A program made the position numbers and the translations under genes. The notes beneath the pieces were generated by a model that was not told the origin of the DNA, searched no databases, and worked only from the letters and a program-made list of their open reading frames with translations. Below, piece by piece: positions 25,710 to 35,180 of a stretch of DNA of 64,000 bases (positions are counted from its first letter, which is position 1; every line of letters begins with the position of its first letter). Source of the DNA: Ralstonia sp. SET104 (GTDB taxonomy: Bacteria; Pseudomonadota; Gammaproteobacteria; Burkholderiales; Burkholderiaceae); the NCBI RefSeq assembly GCF_003851545.1, contig NZ_BHVX01000007.1, positions 186,001 to 250,000 on the forward strand, given 5' to 3'.

Positions 25710-26696
25710 ATGCAGCACCCTCCGCAGTCCCTGTCTCTCGACCCGCACGTCGCACAGTTGCTTGATCTTGTAGCCCGTGCCAAGCGCCCGCCATTGAATG
25801 CGCTCGACCCCGCTGACGCCAAGATCGCCTACGAAAAGAGCAGCCCCATTGTCGACATCCCGGCCATCCGGTTGGAAGCGGTGCATGATTTGACGGTGAC
25901 GGCGCGTGATGGCTATGTCATTCCCATCCGCACATACGCGGCGCGCGAGGCCAACTGGGCCGATCCGCTGCCGTTGCTGGTGTACTTCCACGGCGGTGGT
26001 TTTACGGTGGGCAGCATCAAGACGCACGATCACCTTTGCCGCTCGCTCGCGGCCAAATCGGGAGCGATGGTGCTGTCGGTGGACTACCGGCTCGGGCCCG
26101 ACTGGAAATTCCCGACCGCAGCCAACGACGCCTTCGACGTGCTGCAGTGGGTGTTCGATGAAGCCGCTACCATTGGCGCAGATCCGTCGCGCATTGCTTT
26201 CGGGGGCGACAGCGCAGGCGGCACGCTGGCTGCCGTCAGCGCCATTGAGGCGCGCAACCTCGGCTTGGCGCCGGTGCTGCAACTGCTGATTTATCCCGGC
26301 ACGACCGCGCGTGAATCCACGCCATCGCACCGCGAGTTTGCCGAAGGCTATCTGCTCACGCAGGAAATGATCCACTGGTTCTTCTCGCAATATCTGCGCA
26401 CTGATGCCGACCGCGACGACTGGCGGTTTGCTCCGCTGGATGCCGGCGGCCACGGCGCGGACGTTGCCGGCGTGTGCCCAGCCTGGATTGCCGTGGCCGG
26501 TTTCGACCCTATCCGCGACGCTGGCATCGGCTACGCCAACAAGCTGCGCGCCGCAGAAGTGCCGGTCGAGCTCAAGCTGTACGAGGGCATGATCCACGAC
26601 TTCTTCAAGATCGGCCGCTTCGTGCCGGCCGTGGAAGACGCGCACCGTGATGCAGCCAACGCGCTGCGCCGCGCCTTCGGCACCGAGACTGCATAA
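25710..26696 (+). CDS. Alpha/beta hydrolase of the hormone-sensitive lipase (HSL) family
   Basis: A 328-residue esterase from ATG 25710. It carries the HSL motif FHGGGFTVG for the oxyanion hole, the nucleophile GGDSAGGTLA near residue 168, the acid in AGFDPIRDAG and the histidine in GMIHDFF. It would hydrolyse short- to medium-chain esters and appears cytoplasmic because no signal peptide is present. It heads a unit with a thioesterase and an acetyltransferase, and its start lies 13 bases from the palindromic operator. Confidence 0.92.
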   Translation: MQHPPQSLSLDPHVAQLLDLVARAKRPPLNALDPADAKIAYEKSSPIVDIPAIRLEAVHDLTVTARDGYVIPIRTYAAREANWADPLPLLVYFHGGGFTVGSIKTHDHLCRSLAAKSGAMVLSVDYRLGPDWKFPTAANDAFDVLQWVFDEAATIGADPSRIAFGGDSAGGTLAAVSAIEARNLGLAPVLQLLIYPGTTARESTPSHREFAEGYLLTQEMIHWFFSQYLRTDADRDDWRFAPLDAGGHGADVAGVCPAWIAVAGFDPIRDAGIGYANKLRAAEVPVELKLYEGMIHDFFKIGRFVPAVEDAHRDAANALRRAFGTETA

Positions 26697-26717
26697 GACA
26701 TAACGAGAGGAGACCGC

Positions 26718-27155
26718 ATGGCGATCGAGGATTTCCGCCACAGCACGCCGCTGCGCGTGCGCTGGGCCGAAGTCGATGCGCAGAGCATCGTCTTCAACGG
26801 CCACTATCTGCTGTACGCCGATGTGTGCATCACTGAGTACTGGCGCAGCATCGGCGTGCGGTACCCGGTGGATGTGGTCGACATCTTCGGCGTGGATTTC
26901 TACGTGGTCAAATCCACGCTCGAATACCACGCCTCCGCGCGCTTTGACGACGAGCTGGACCTGCGCTGCCGTGTGGCGCGTCTGGGCCGCTCCAGCATGC
27001 GCTTTATCATCGAGATGTATCGCGCAGACGAACACCTCGTCACCGGCGAAGTCATCTACGTATGCGCTGCGCCCGCCACGCAGACCTCCGCGCCGATCCC
27101 CGACACGCTGCGCGATCGCATCCTCAATTTTGAAGTTCTGAAGCCTGAAACATGA
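26718..27155 (+). CDS. YbgC/4-hydroxybenzoyl-CoA-type thioesterase
   Basis: A 145-residue hotdog protein from ATG 26718 behind GAGAGGAGACC. The motif RVRWAEVDAQSIVFNGHYLLYAD is the active-site signature of the 4-hydroxybenzoyl-CoA thioesterase family, with the aspartate as catalytic residue. It would release CoA from an acyl-CoA, pairing naturally with the upstream esterase. It overlaps the next gene by four bases (ATGA). Confidence 0.9.
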   Translation: MAIEDFRHSTPLRVRWAEVDAQSIVFNGHYLLYADVCITEYWRSIGVRYPVDVVDIFGVDFYVVKSTLEYHASARFDDELDLRCRVARLGRSSMRFIIEMYRADEHLVTGEVIYVCAAPATQTSAPIPDTLRDRILNFEVLKPET

Positions 27156-27598
27156 CTGCTCCTGAATCTGCCCGCCCGCTTGCTGGCGTTGAAGTCAACC
27201 GCTGGGACGCCGTGCGCGAAGAGGCGCGTGCCATCCGCTACGACGTGTTTGTCATCGAGCAGGGCGTGCCCGTCGAACTCGAATGGGATGAGTGGGATGA
27301 CCAGTGCTGGCATGCGCTGGCGCGCGACACCGCCGGGCGTTCAGTCGCCACCGGCCGTCTGCTGCCCGACGGCCATATCGGCCGCATGGCGGTGCGTAAG
27401 GAAGCGCGCGGCACAGGTGTCGGCGCACGCGTGCTGGAAGCGCTGATCGACAAGGCGCACTCTCTTGGCTATCCCGAGTTGATCCTGAACGCGCAAACCC
27501 ACGCCATGCCGTTTTATGCGCGCGCGGGCTTTACGGCCGAGGGCGCGGAGTTTGAAGAGGCCGGCATTCCGCACCGGACCATGCGCCGCGTGTTGTAA
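27152..27598 (+). CDS. GNAT-family N-acetyltransferase
   Basis: A 148-residue protein starting in the ATGA overlap with the thioesterase gene. The acetyl-CoA-binding loop is visible as RMAVRKEARGTGVGARVLEAL, followed by the typical AQTHAMPFYARAGF of the ElaA/YjcF group. The acceptor cannot be inferred. The gene ends eight bases from the convergent LysR gene. Coupling to a thioesterase suggests that both handle CoA esters of one pathway, which is only an inference. Confidence 0.9.
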   Translation: MTAPESARPLAGVEVNRWDAVREEARAIRYDVFVIEQGVPVELEWDEWDDQCWHALARDTAGRSVATGRLLPDGHIGRMAVRKEARGTGVGARVLEALIDKAHSLGYPELILNAQTHAMPFYARAGFTAEGAEFEEAGIPHRTMRRVL

Positions 27599-27606
27599 CA
27601 AGCCAC

Positions 27607-28512
27607 CTACACGTTGATTGCCCGGGCGGCCCGCACAATTGCTGCGATGGCCGCCTGCGCTGCCGGTGATGCGGTTCTGCCGCGCAGCCGCACAACCCCC
27701 GTGATGGATGGCGCCGACAGCCAGCCTTTCACCTTCAGCCTGACCAGCGCGCCGGAGGCCAACTCATCCTGTACCGCCGCGTCGGTTGCGCCCAACACCG
27801 TGTCCGTGGCGAGCGCCACAGTCTTCAGCACGCCGTAGTTGTCGCATTCCAGCGCAATGCTGGCTTCTTGGCCCGCCGGCAGGCCCAAAAGCAAGGCCAG
27901 CTCGATTTTTGACGGGCTCAGCAGTTTCGGCACGGCAATGCCGTACTCCCAGACTTCGCGTAGCGTGTGCTCCCGCTCGGTAAGCGGATGGCCCGCACGC
28001 ACGTACAGATGAGGTGGCTGGCCGCCGATCAACTGGATATCCAGCGCAGCGTCTTTCGGCATGTCACGCACGTCAGCGGCGAAGAACTCGATGTTCTCGC
28101 TGCGCAGGCTCTCCAGCAGTTGCACCCAGTTGCCAACTTCCATGCGCAGCGCCACTTGAGGATGCTGCTGCCGCAGTTCCTGTAGCGCTTGCGGCATGAG
28201 CGTGGCTGTCAGCAGCGGCCCCACGCCAAACGCTGTGTCGCCCAACTGGCTGTCACGATAGAGGTCAACGTCGCGTTGCAAACAGCGCGCCTCGAACAGC
28301 AGGCGGCGTGCGCGCTCGATGACGAATTCGCCGGCGGGAGTGGGGCGGACATCTCCGGTTTCGCGATCGAACAGGCGGATGCCAAGGTCATCCTCAATCG
28401 CTTGGATGCTGCGGCTGAAAGCAGGCTGGCTAAGATGCACCGCATCTGCGGCGCGAGCGAAGTGCAGGGTGTCGGCCAGGGCAACGACGTGACTGAGGCG
28501 GCGCAGGTCCAT
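27607..28512 (-). CDS. LysR-family transcriptional regulator
   Basis: A 301-residue LysR regulator. The winged helix-turn-helix occupies residues 1 to about 60 (LHFARAADAVHLSQPAFSRSIQAIE), followed by the linker helix and a substrate-binding domain from about residue 90. It is transcribed away from the fatty-acid-hydroxylase-type gene, and a dyad with T-N11-A spacing lies in the gap. By family habit it would repress itself and control the divergent gene. The inducer is unknown. Confidence 0.92.
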   Translation of the reverse strand: MDLRRLSHVVALADTLHFARAADAVHLSQPAFSRSIQAIEDDLGIRLFDRETGDVRPTPAGEFVIERARRLLFEARCLQRDVDLYRDSQLGDTAFGVGPLLTATLMPQALQELRQQHPQVALRMEVGNWVQLLESLRSENIEFFAADVRDMPKDAALDIQLIGGQPPHLYVRAGHPLTEREHTLREVWEYGIAVPKLLSPSKIELALLLGLPAGQEASIALECDNYGVLKTVALATDTVLGATDAAVQDELASGALVRLKVKGWLSAPSITGVVRLRGRTASPAAQAAIAAIVRAARAINV

Positions 28513-28533
28513 GGTGTTGCGTATAACGCATTG

Positions 28534-28548
28534 AATGAATGTTCATTA
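28534..28548. promoter_or_regulatory. LysR-type operator between the LysR and fatty-acid-hydroxylase genes
   Basis: AATGAA (28534-28539) and TTCATT (28542-28547) form a perfect inverted repeat around TG, and T28536 to A28548 gives the T-N11-A spacing of LysR sites. Short GCAT and ATGC arms extend the symmetry outward. It lies 22 bases from the LysR start codon, which fits autoregulation. Confidence 0.6.
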
Positions 28549-28614
28549 TGCATTGGACGCATTGAGCTACCACTTCTAGGCTTCTCTCCACAACAAAAGC
28601 GAGGAGACACACCA

Positions 28615-29517
28615 ATGAGTTCGCACATGGAGCACGCTCTGATTGCGGTCTGCATCCTGGGCTTTGCCGCCATGGAGTTCGTAACCCGGCGCTACCAGGC
28701 GAGCGTACGCGGCCGCGCGACCGCCAACGATGCGTGGCTGGAAGCGCTGATGTTCATCAGCCTCATCGCCGTCACCCAGCCGATTGCATTGCTGGGCAGC
28801 AACGCGCTGTGCAAATGGCTTATCCCGGCGCAGCACAACGCGTGGGCTGATTTGCCCTGGTGGGCGATGGTCGGCTTGCTGCTCATCGGCGATGACCTCA
28901 CGCAATATCTCTGGCACCGCGCCTCGCACACGCCGCTGCTGTGGCCACTGCACCGCGCGCACCACAGCGCGTCCTACATGAGCGTGCGCATTACGTACCG
29001 TAACAACTTCTTCTACTACCTGATGATGCCGGGCTTGTGGATTGGCGGCGTGGCGGTGTACCTGGGCTTTGGTCCCGTCTACGCAGCGTATCTGGTGGCC
29101 AAACTGGCGGTCATCATCGGTGCGCACTGTGCGTGGCCGTGGGATGCGCCGCTGTATCGCATCCGCGCGCTGCGCCCGCTGATGTGGGTAATCGAGCGCA
29201 CGATTTCCACACCCGCCACGCACTGGGCGCACCACGCGCTCACCAACGCCGATGGCATCGGCCACTACAAGGGCAACTTCGGCAATCTGCTGTTCTTCTG
29301 GGATGTCCTGTTTGGCACAGCGCATATCACGCGCAAATATCCGGCGCAAATCGGGCTGCAAGATGACGTGCTGTTCGGTGCCGAGCCCTGGACGGCGCAG
29401 ATGTTCTATCCGCTGGTGCAGTCCAAGCGCGAGCATTCGGCGCTGCGCCCAGGCGGCGCGGCCATCACCGAGATGGAAGTGGATGCGTTGGCCGCTACCC
29501 ACCAGGAAGCGGCCTGA
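28615..29517 (+). CDS. Sterol desaturase/fatty acid hydroxylase family membrane protein
   Basis: A 300-residue membrane protein from ATG 28615 behind GAGGAGACA. Three histidine clusters that bind a di-iron centre are visible: HRASH (HxxxH), HRAHHS (HxxHH) and HWAHH. Hydrophobic segments lie near the N-terminus, around residue 80 and at 130 to 170. It would use oxygen to hydroxylate or desaturate a lipid in the membrane. The divergent LysR gene and the operator between them suggest it is inducible. The lipid substrate cannot be read from the sequence. Confidence 0.88.
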   Translation: MSSHMEHALIAVCILGFAAMEFVTRRYQASVRGRATANDAWLEALMFISLIAVTQPIALLGSNALCKWLIPAQHNAWADLPWWAMVGLLLIGDDLTQYLWHRASHTPLLWPLHRAHHSASYMSVRITYRNNFFYYLMMPGLWIGGVAVYLGFGPVYAAYLVAKLAVIIGAHCAWPWDAPLYRIRALRPLMWVIERTISTPATHWAHHALTNADGIGHYKGNFGNLLFFWDVLFGTAHITRKYPAQIGLQDDVLFGAEPWTAQMFYPLVQSKREHSALRPGGAAITEMEVDALAATHQEAA

Positions 29518-29529
29518 ACAGCGCTGCGC

Positions 29530-30345
29530 TTAAGTGTCGGCGTGCGTGACGGTATCGAGCACGCCGAGATAGCGCGTCTCGCCAATCTGGCCTTGGGCAT
29601 CGAAGCGGCGCTCGGTCACGTCAAAGCAGCCGTCGTGGCGGATGCGCACGATGGTGCTGGCACGCGTGCCATAGCGCGGCGAGCGGATGAATGCGGCGGA
29701 AAGCAGCTTCTCCCACTCTGGTGCCACGCCCGTGGCGGGCAAGGAGCCGGTCGGCGCTTCACGCGTTTCAGACAGTAGATCGAGATAGCGCGTCACGTCC
29801 AGCGCGTTGCCGTGCCGGCCCGTATCTGCTGCGAGCGCCTCGGCAAAAGCGGCCATGCGATGCCGCACCTTGAACCATGGCGTATCGAGCAGCGCGTTGG
29901 ACAGCCCATACAGGCCGGGGGCGAGCTTGCGCGGTGCTTCGGCACGGTTGCTGGTCCACCAGAGTTCGTCGCGCGTGGCGGTCAGCAGGTTGTAGCCGTT
30001 GTATGCGCGGTCGCGAGCGGTGAGGCTATCGAGATAAGCGGGGACAGACAGGTCATCCGCCGTCAGGAAATTGGAGACCAGTTCCCCACGGGAACGCGCA
30101 TCGGGGCGGCGCTCTGACGGGGCGCGATAGTTGGTCAGCGCGGCAAAGCGGCCGTCGCGCGTCATGCCCATCCACGTGCCTGCGTGACCGACCACCTGGG
30201 CCATGTCACGCCCGGCCAGCACGTTGGGCGCGTCGCTCCACCATGCCAGGGGCGCGGCAGGGCGGTCATAGAATTCGTCCCGGTTGGCGGCCACCACCAG
30301 CGCATAGGCGGGGTGGGCGTGCCAGGCCGTGAGAATCAAACACAT
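29530..30345 (-). CDS. NRDE family protein (TANGO2-like)
   Basis: A 271-residue protein whose start ATG 30345 follows AAGGAAG on the minus strand; a longer reading would add residues before MCLI. The N-terminal MCLI gives the cysteine at position 2 common to the family, and the ANRDEFYDRP motif names it. Eukaryotic TANGO2 homologues are linked to lipid or heme handling, but the bacterial function is unsettled. It is read in the same direction as the DUF4936 and ygfZ genes upstream. Confidence 0.88.
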   Translation of the reverse strand: MCLILTAWHAHPAYALVVAANRDEFYDRPAAPLAWWSDAPNVLAGRDMAQVVGHAGTWMGMTRDGRFAALTNYRAPSERRPDARSRGELVSNFLTADDLSVPAYLDSLTARDRAYNGYNLLTATRDELWWTSNRAEAPRKLAPGLYGLSNALLDTPWFKVRHRMAAFAEALAADTGRHGNALDVTRYLDLLSETREAPTGSLPATGVAPEWEKLLSAAFIRSPRYGTRASTIVRIRHDGCFDVTERRFDAQGQIGETRYLGVLDTVTHADT

Positions 30346-30473
30346 GAGCACTTCCTTTGAACATGCCGCACAACAAACGGCCAATGGTCAATGTGACGAC
30401 CTGGGTTGCGCGGGCTTCGGCCAAGCATAGCAGCCTGCCGAATTTTTGCGATGTCGATTGCACCAGCACGCCG

Positions 30474-30764
30474 TCAACTGTTTTCCAGATCGACAAACAG
30501 CTCTACATGGCGTTCACTTGCGACGAATTCACGTGGGCCGCCGGTTTCCCACAGGCCGGCCAGAGTGGCGGCAAATGCAGGCGGGACGTCGTTGTAGGAC
30601 TCCATCCACGTGGCCTGGCCGTCGCGTATTTCTGGACGGCGCATCAGGTTGCCCGCCACGCCGGTCGCCTCTTCCACGGTGTCGAGCCAGCGTTGCCAGC
30701 GCGGTAGCGCAGCAGCAGCGTCGCGCTCGGCAATGCGGAAGTAGACGAACAGGTGGTCGGCCAT
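30474..30764 (-). CDS. DUF4936 family protein
   Basis: A 96-residue protein starting at ATG 30764, with the motifs ADHLFVYFRI and REFVASERHVELFVDLE. I recognise it as a DUF4936 protein, a small family of betaproteobacteria. No catalytic residue or membrane segment is evident. It follows ygfZ by 14 bases, so it is probably co-transcribed with that folate-binding protein, a pairing that may hint at function. Confidence 0.8.
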   Translation of the reverse strand: MADHLFVYFRIAERDAAAALPRWQRWLDTVEEATGVAGNLMRRPEIRDGQATWMESYNDVPPAFAATLAGLWETGGPREFVASERHVELFVDLENS

Positions 30765-30778
30765 GATGGGGTCCGGTG

Positions 30779-31819
30779 TCAGGCGTTTTCTGAAGCGGGA
30801 ATGGCGTACGGCAGGTTCTGCAACGTCAGCACGGGGCCGTCCGCCGTGGCGAGGTGGATGACAGTGTCGAGCGCATCAAGCTTCAACTCCACCAGCAGAT
30901 CGGTGCCGCCATCCGGCGCCATGGCTGCGTTGACCACCATCCCGCACGGCTGGTTCAGATCATTTGCGCTGTAGACCTCGGCACCGGCGGACGTGGGGGC
31001 ATTCACGTGTGCGCGCTGCATGCGCCGCTTGAGCGTGCCGCGATACTGGCTGCGCGCCACAATCTCTTGGCCGGGATAGCAGCCCTTGCGAAAATCGACG
31101 CCCCCCAGCAACTCCAGGTTCACCATTTGCGGGACGAACTGCTCTTGCGTGGGCGGTGTGATGTGTGGCACACCTGCTTGCAGGCTCATCCAATCCCACA
31201 CCTCGGTGCCAATCAGCGACAGGCGCGAAGACAGGGTCTTCCAGGCGTGCTGGAAGTGCTCGGCGTGCACCATCCATTGATAGCGTGGGCGGCCTTCGGC
31301 ATCCGGCAGGCGGATCACCGCACCGACCTGCTGGCCCACCGTCGCAGGCTGTTGTGCCACAGCGTTGACGGCATCAGGCTCGGGCAACACGGCACCGGCT
31401 TCGCGCAGCGCTTCCGCCGCATCCGGCCCCGCGACACCGATGGCGATGAACTCGTCCATCGGGCGCAGTTTTGCCTTGGCGCGCAGCACGAACATCGAGA
31501 GGCGCTTGGTCAGCGCGGGCGCGATCAACTTGTCGGTCTGCAGCACGATCGTATCGGCCTGACGCCACATCAGCAGCGTGGCAAGCAGCCGGCCCTTGGG
31601 CGAGCAGTAGCCGGCCAGGCGCGCCTGGCTCAGGCCCAGGCCGGTGACGGCGTTGGTCAGTTGGTTATGGAGGAACTCGGCGGCATCAGCGCCTTCAACG
31701 GCGATGCGCGCAAGATCAGTCGGCGCGCACAGCACGCTGCCGTGCGTGGCGGCCTCAAATTGCATATCGAGCGGAGGGAAGCTCAACGTATCAACAAAAT
31801 CGTGAAAGACATCATTCAT
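30779..31819 (-). CDS. ygfZ: Folate-binding protein YgfZ (iron-sulfur cluster repair/assembly)
   Basis: A 346-residue GcvT-like protein. The family signature KGCYPGQEIVAR is present, and its cysteine is essential in E. coli YgfZ. YgfZ uses tetrahydrofolate to help maintain certain iron-sulfur enzymes such as MiaB. It is divergent from mltG, with 134 bases between the start codons, and a perfect TATAAT box for this gene lies on the minus strand in that gap. Confidence 0.93.
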   Translation of the reverse strand: MNDVFHDFVDTLSFPPLDMQFEAATHGSVLCAPTDLARIAVEGADAAEFLHNQLTNAVTGLGLSQARLAGYCSPKGRLLATLLMWRQADTIVLQTDKLIAPALTKRLSMFVLRAKAKLRPMDEFIAIGVAGPDAAEALREAGAVLPEPDAVNAVAQQPATVGQQVGAVIRLPDAEGRPRYQWMVHAEHFQHAWKTLSSRLSLIGTEVWDWMSLQAGVPHITPPTQEQFVPQMVNLELLGGVDFRKGCYPGQEIVARSQYRGTLKRRMQRAHVNAPTSAGAEVYSANDLNQPCGMVVNAAMAPDGGTDLLVELKLDALDTVIHLATADGPVLTLQNLPYAIPASENA

Positions 31820-31850
31820 GGTGTGCGGGGCGGCCTGAGGTTGACCCGGT

Positions 31851-31856
31851 ATTATA
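31851..31856 (-). promoter_or_regulatory. Candidate -10 box for ygfZ
   Basis: The minus strand reads TATAAT here, a perfect -10 hexamer, about 30 bases before the ygfZ start codon. No convincing -35 lies at the usual distance, so the call rests on the -10 alone. Confidence 0.35.
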
Positions 31857-31953
31857 TTGGGCTGTCTGAAGGGTGGTTTGTGCCCTGCCTATCCATTTCA
31901 AGAGTGCGGAAATCGCTGGCGTCAGCCGGTTCCGCACGCAAATTCGCAACACA

Positions 31954-32952
31954 ATGCTCTCTTTTCTTAAACGCTTGATCCTGCTGGCGACACTGATTGT
32001 GCTGGCGGCAGCAGGCGGCGTGGCGTGGTGGGCTCAGCAACCGGTCAGTCTGTCGGCTTCGCCGCTGGAAGTGGTGATCAAGCCCAACTCGAGTGTGATC
32101 TCGGTCGCCAGGCAACTCGCCAATGCCGGCGTGAGTGTGCAGCCGCAGTTGTTTTCGCTCGTGGCACGCGCCACCGGCAACGCCAAGAGCCTGAAGGCCG
32201 GCGGCTATGCGCTGGAAACGGGTGCCACGCCGCTGTCTATTCTCGACAAGATGGCGCGCGGCGAGGTCACGCACTATGTCGTTACCGTCATTGAGGGGTG
32301 GTCCATGCGGCAGATGCGGGCCGTGGTCGATGCGGAGCCTGCGCTCAAGCACGATACCGCTGGCATGTCTGATGCAGACCTGATGCGCAAGATCGGCGCG
32401 GCCGAAACCAACCCGGAAGGCCTGTTCTTTCCTGATACGTATTTGTTTGCACGCGGCAGCTCCGACGTGGAGCTATACCGCCACGCCTATCAGGCCATGC
32501 AGAAGCGTCTGAACGATGCGTGGGCCAAGCGTGCGCTCGATCTGCCATACAAGACGCCGTACGAAGCCCTGACCATGGCCTCCATCATCGAGAAGGAGAC
32601 CGGCCAGACGCTCGAACGGCCGATGATTGCGGCGGTGTTCGTCAACCGCTTGCGCAAAAACATGCTCCTGCAGACAGACCCGACGGTCATTTACGGCATT
32701 GGCGCGGGCTTTGACGGCAATTTGCGCAAGCGCGATCTGCAGAGCGACACGCCGTACAACACCTACACGCGCATCGGCCTGCCGCCCACGCCAATCGCGC
32801 TGCCAGGCATGGCGTCGCTCCAAGCGGCGCTGAATCCGGCGCCGTCCGACGCGCTGTATTTCGTAGCGCGCGGCGACGGCAGCAGCCAGTTTTCGACCAA
32901 CCTGACGGACCACAACCGGGCCGTCAACAAATATCAGCGCGGCCAACCATGA
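31954..32952 (+). CDS. mltG: Endolytic murein transglycosylase MltG
   Basis: A 332-residue inner-membrane protein from ATG 31954; a longer in-frame reading lacks a ribosome site. Residues 6 to about 27 form a single transmembrane anchor, then a LysM-like region ([20 protein letters not shown]) and the YceG catalytic domain. The catalytic glutamate is E213 in [11 protein letters not shown]. It cuts newly made glycan strands to set chain length. It overlaps tmk by four bases (ATGA); the mltG-tmk-holB order is conserved widely in proteobacteria. Confidence 0.95.
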   Translation: MLSFLKRLILLATLIVLAAAGGVAWWAQQPVSLSASPLEVVIKPNSSVISVARQLANAGVSVQPQLFSLVARATGNAKSLKAGGYALETGATPLSILDKMARGEVTHYVVTVIEGWSMRQMRAVVDAEPALKHDTAGMSDADLMRKIGAAETNPEGLFFPDTYLFARGSSDVELYRHAYQAMQKRLNDAWAKRALDLPYKTPYEALTMASIIEKETGQTLERPMIAAVFVNRLRKNMLLQTDPTVIYGIGAGFDGNLRKRDLQSDTPYNTYTRIGLPPTPIALPGMASLQAALNPAPSDALYFVARGDGSSQFSTNLTDHNRAVNKYQRGQP

Positions 32953-33566
32953 CCGGCAAGTTCATTACATTCGAAGGTATTGACGGCGCGGGCAAGAGCA
33001 CGCACCTGGCGTGGTTTGCCCAGCAATTGCAGGCGAAACTCGCGCCACTGGGGAAAAAACTCGTCGTGACCCGCGAGCCGGGCGGCACGCCGTTGGGCGA
33101 GCGCCTGCGCGAAGTACTGCTGCACGAGCGCATGCATCTGGAAACTGAAGCGCTGCTGATGTTCGCCAGCCGCCGCGAACACATCGCCGAGGTGATTCAA
33201 CCCGCGCTCGAGGCGGGCGATTGGGTCATCTCCGATCGCTTCACCGATGCGACCTTTGCCTATCAAGGTGGGGGCAGGGGCTTGGCCATCGAGCGGCTGG
33301 AGGCTCTGGAGCGCTGGGTGCAGCAAGGCCTGCAACCGACCAAGACCATCCTGTTCGATCTCGCCCCCGAGATTGCCGCCGCGCGCCTGGCTGATGCCCG
33401 CACGCCCGACAAGTTCGAAGCCGAGTCCGCCCAGTTTTTCTTGCGAACGCGCGCCGAATACCTGCGCCGCGCAGCCGTTGAGCCGGATCGATTTGTCGTG
33501 CTAAACGCCAATCGCGAGCGCAGTGATATCCAGAAAGACTTAGAGAATCTGCTTGCAACACTCTGA
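32949..33566 (+). CDS. tmk: Thymidylate kinase
   Basis: A 205-residue enzyme that phosphorylates dTMP to dTDP. The P-loop is [11 protein letters not shown], followed by the DR(E/Y) region [10 protein letters not shown] and the LID-region GGGRGL. Length matches the family at about 210 residues. It starts within the stop of mltG and precedes holB, the usual arrangement. The 81-base gap to holB contains no strong signal. Confidence 0.97.
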   Translation: MTGKFITFEGIDGAGKSTHLAWFAQQLQAKLAPLGKKLVVTREPGGTPLGERLREVLLHERMHLETEALLMFASRREHIAEVIQPALEAGDWVISDRFTDATFAYQGGGRGLAIERLEALERWVQQGLQPTKTILFDLAPEIAAARLADARTPDKFEAESAQFFLRTRAEYLRRAAVEPDRFVVLNANRERSDIQKDLENLLATL

Positions 33567-33647
33567 TTTGGCAGGCAATTTCTGATACAGAAATAATGGT
33601 TTCACGGCGCGAATTCGCATCAACAATCTGACGCAACCCATTGATTC

Positions 33648-34658
33648 ATGATGCTTTATCCTTGGCAATCCGCTGATTGGTCCCGCCTGCACACCATGCG
33701 AGCCAAGTTGCCGCACGCGATCCTGCTCAACGGTCAGGCCGGCACCGGCAAGCGCGATTTCGCCATGCACTTTGCGCAAGGCTTGCTGTGCGATACGCCC
33801 GCCGCCGACGGCCAGCCGTGCGGTACGTGTGCGGCCTGCAACTGGTTCGCCCAAGGCAACCATCCGGATTTCCACCTTGTGCGCCCCGAAGCCATGGAAG
33901 ACGCGCCCGAGACGGAGAAAGACGCCGATGGCAAGAAAAAGGCGCCCAGCAAGATCATCCGCATGGAGCAGGTGCGCAACCTGATCGAGGCGGTGGGTGT
34001 CGGCACGCATCGAGCCGGGCTGCGGGTGGTGGTGCTGTATCCGCTTGATGCGCTGCAGACTGAAGGCGCCAACGCGCTGCTCAAGACGCTGGAAGAGCCG
34101 CCGCAGAACACCATCTTCCTGCTGGTGACGGACCGCATTGATCGCATCCTGCCGACCATTCTGTCGCGCTGCCGCCAGTTTCCGCTGCAGCCGCCGCAGC
34201 CTGACGCTGCGCGCCAGTGGCTGGAGCAGCAGGGCGTACCGCACGCGCAAAATCTGCTGGCCGAATTCGGCAATGCGCCGCTGGCTGCGCTGGCGGCTGC
34301 CGAGTCCGAAGATCGCCCCTTGCTGCAATTCCTGCTCGAACAGCTCGGCCAAGGCGCCAAACTGGACGCGCTGTCCACAGCCGATCATTTACAGAAATTG
34401 TCGGTGCCCGCCGTTCTCAGTACCATGCACCGATGGGTTTTTGACCTGATGGCGGCGCGGCTGGCGGGGCGTCCGCGCTATTTCCCGGCCCAGCGCGATG
34501 CGCTGCAACGTTGCGCGAACACCATCCCGCTGGAGCGCCTGGAACGTTTCGCGCGTGCGTTGCCAGAGCGGCGTCGCACCGAGCAGCACCCCCTGGCCGC
34601 GCGGCTCGTCATCGAAAGCCTTTTGCTGGATTACCGGCAGCTCTTTCCGGCTGCCTGA
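33648..34658 (+). CDS. holB: DNA polymerase III subunit delta prime
   Basis: A 336-residue clamp-loader subunit. It has a P-loop-like GQAGTGKRD, in which the usual Ser/Thr after lysine is arginine, a four-cysteine zinc site (CDTPAADGQPCGTCAAC) and the sensor-1 SRC motif in LSRCRQF. These features fit delta prime, which supports clamp loading without necessarily hydrolysing ATP itself. The insertion ETEKDADGKKKAPSK near residue 95 is charged and probably a surface loop. ATG 33651 is an equally possible start. The pilZ gene follows. Confidence 0.95.
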   Translation: MMLYPWQSADWSRLHTMRAKLPHAILLNGQAGTGKRDFAMHFAQGLLCDTPAADGQPCGTCAACNWFAQGNHPDFHLVRPEAMEDAPETEKDADGKKKAPSKIIRMEQVRNLIEAVGVGTHRAGLRVVVLYPLDALQTEGANALLKTLEEPPQNTIFLLVTDRIDRILPTILSRCRQFPLQPPQPDAARQWLEQQGVPHAQNLLAEFGNAPLAALAAAESEDRPLLQFLLEQLGQGAKLDALSTADHLQKLSVPAVLSTMHRWVFDLMAARLAGRPRYFPAQRDALQRCANTIPLERLERFARALPERRRTEQHPLAARLVIESLLLDYRQLFPAA

Positions 34659-34699
34659 CCCCGACCCGCCTCTGAACGTTTGCATCTTCTGGACACCCT

Positions 34700-35128
34700 G
34701 TGAGCACTGCACCTCTTCGTACGCCTGGCACCCCCGTCACTCCCGCCACCCCAGGCACGCCCGCTGTGGCAGGCGTCGCCACAAACGCACCGACCCGTCC
34801 GGGCATTGTGTCGCTAGCCATCAAGGATGAAGCCGGCCTGCACGCCGCGTATATGCCGTTCCTGAAAAACGGCGGCATCTTTGTGCCAACCCAGCGCCCT
34901 TACCGGATTGGCGAGGAGGTCTTCCTCGTGCTGTCGTTGCTGGATCGGCCACAGAAATATCAGGTGGCCGGCAAGGTGGCATGGATCACGCCGGTCGGCA
35001 CGCCCGCAAAGACGCCGGGCATTGGCGTACACCTGGGGGAGGACGAACCCTGCCGCACCCTGCGCCGCGTGATCGAAGAGTTGCTGGGCAAGCAGATCAA
35101 CTCGCAGCGGCCCACCCAAACGCTCTGA
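34700..35128 (+). CDS. pilZ: PilZ-domain protein, type IV pilus assembly
   Basis: A 142-residue protein starting at GTG 34700. After a Thr/Pro-rich leader of about 30 residues (TPGTPVTPATPGTP) comes the PilZ domain of the type IV pilus group, with YMPFLKNGGIFVPTQRPY and GIGVHLGEDE. The arginine-rich c-di-GMP-binding motifs RxxxR and D/NxSxxG are not evident, as in the original PilZ, which does not bind c-di-GMP. It assists pilus biogenesis. The holB-pilZ order is the typical one. The proline-threonine leader is longer than in the Pseudomonas protein. Confidence 0.92.
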   Translation: MSTAPLRTPGTPVTPATPGTPAVAGVATNAPTRPGIVSLAIKDEAGLHAAYMPFLKNGGIFVPTQRPYRIGEEVFLVLSLLDRPQKYQVAGKVAWITPVGTPAKTPGIGVHLGEDEPCRTLRRVIEELLGKQINSQRPTQTL

Positions 35129-35141
35129 TTTTTATTTGATG

Positions 35142-35162
35142 CGGCACACGAAATTTGTGCCG
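35142..35162. other. Short hairpin between pilZ and tatD
   Basis: CGGCACA (35142-35148) and TGTGCCG (35156-35162) form a perfect seven-base stem. Only a weak T-rich stretch follows, so it may be a poor terminator or merely a leader hairpin before the tatD start 19 bases away. Confidence 0.35.
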
Positions 35163-35180
35163 TAACTTTCTGATTATTCA

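Noticed and set aside
33648-34658. A nucleotide-binding defect in HolB because Arg follows the P-loop lysine
   Set aside because: Delta prime subunits often have degenerate P-loops and still function in the clamp loader, so this is not notable.
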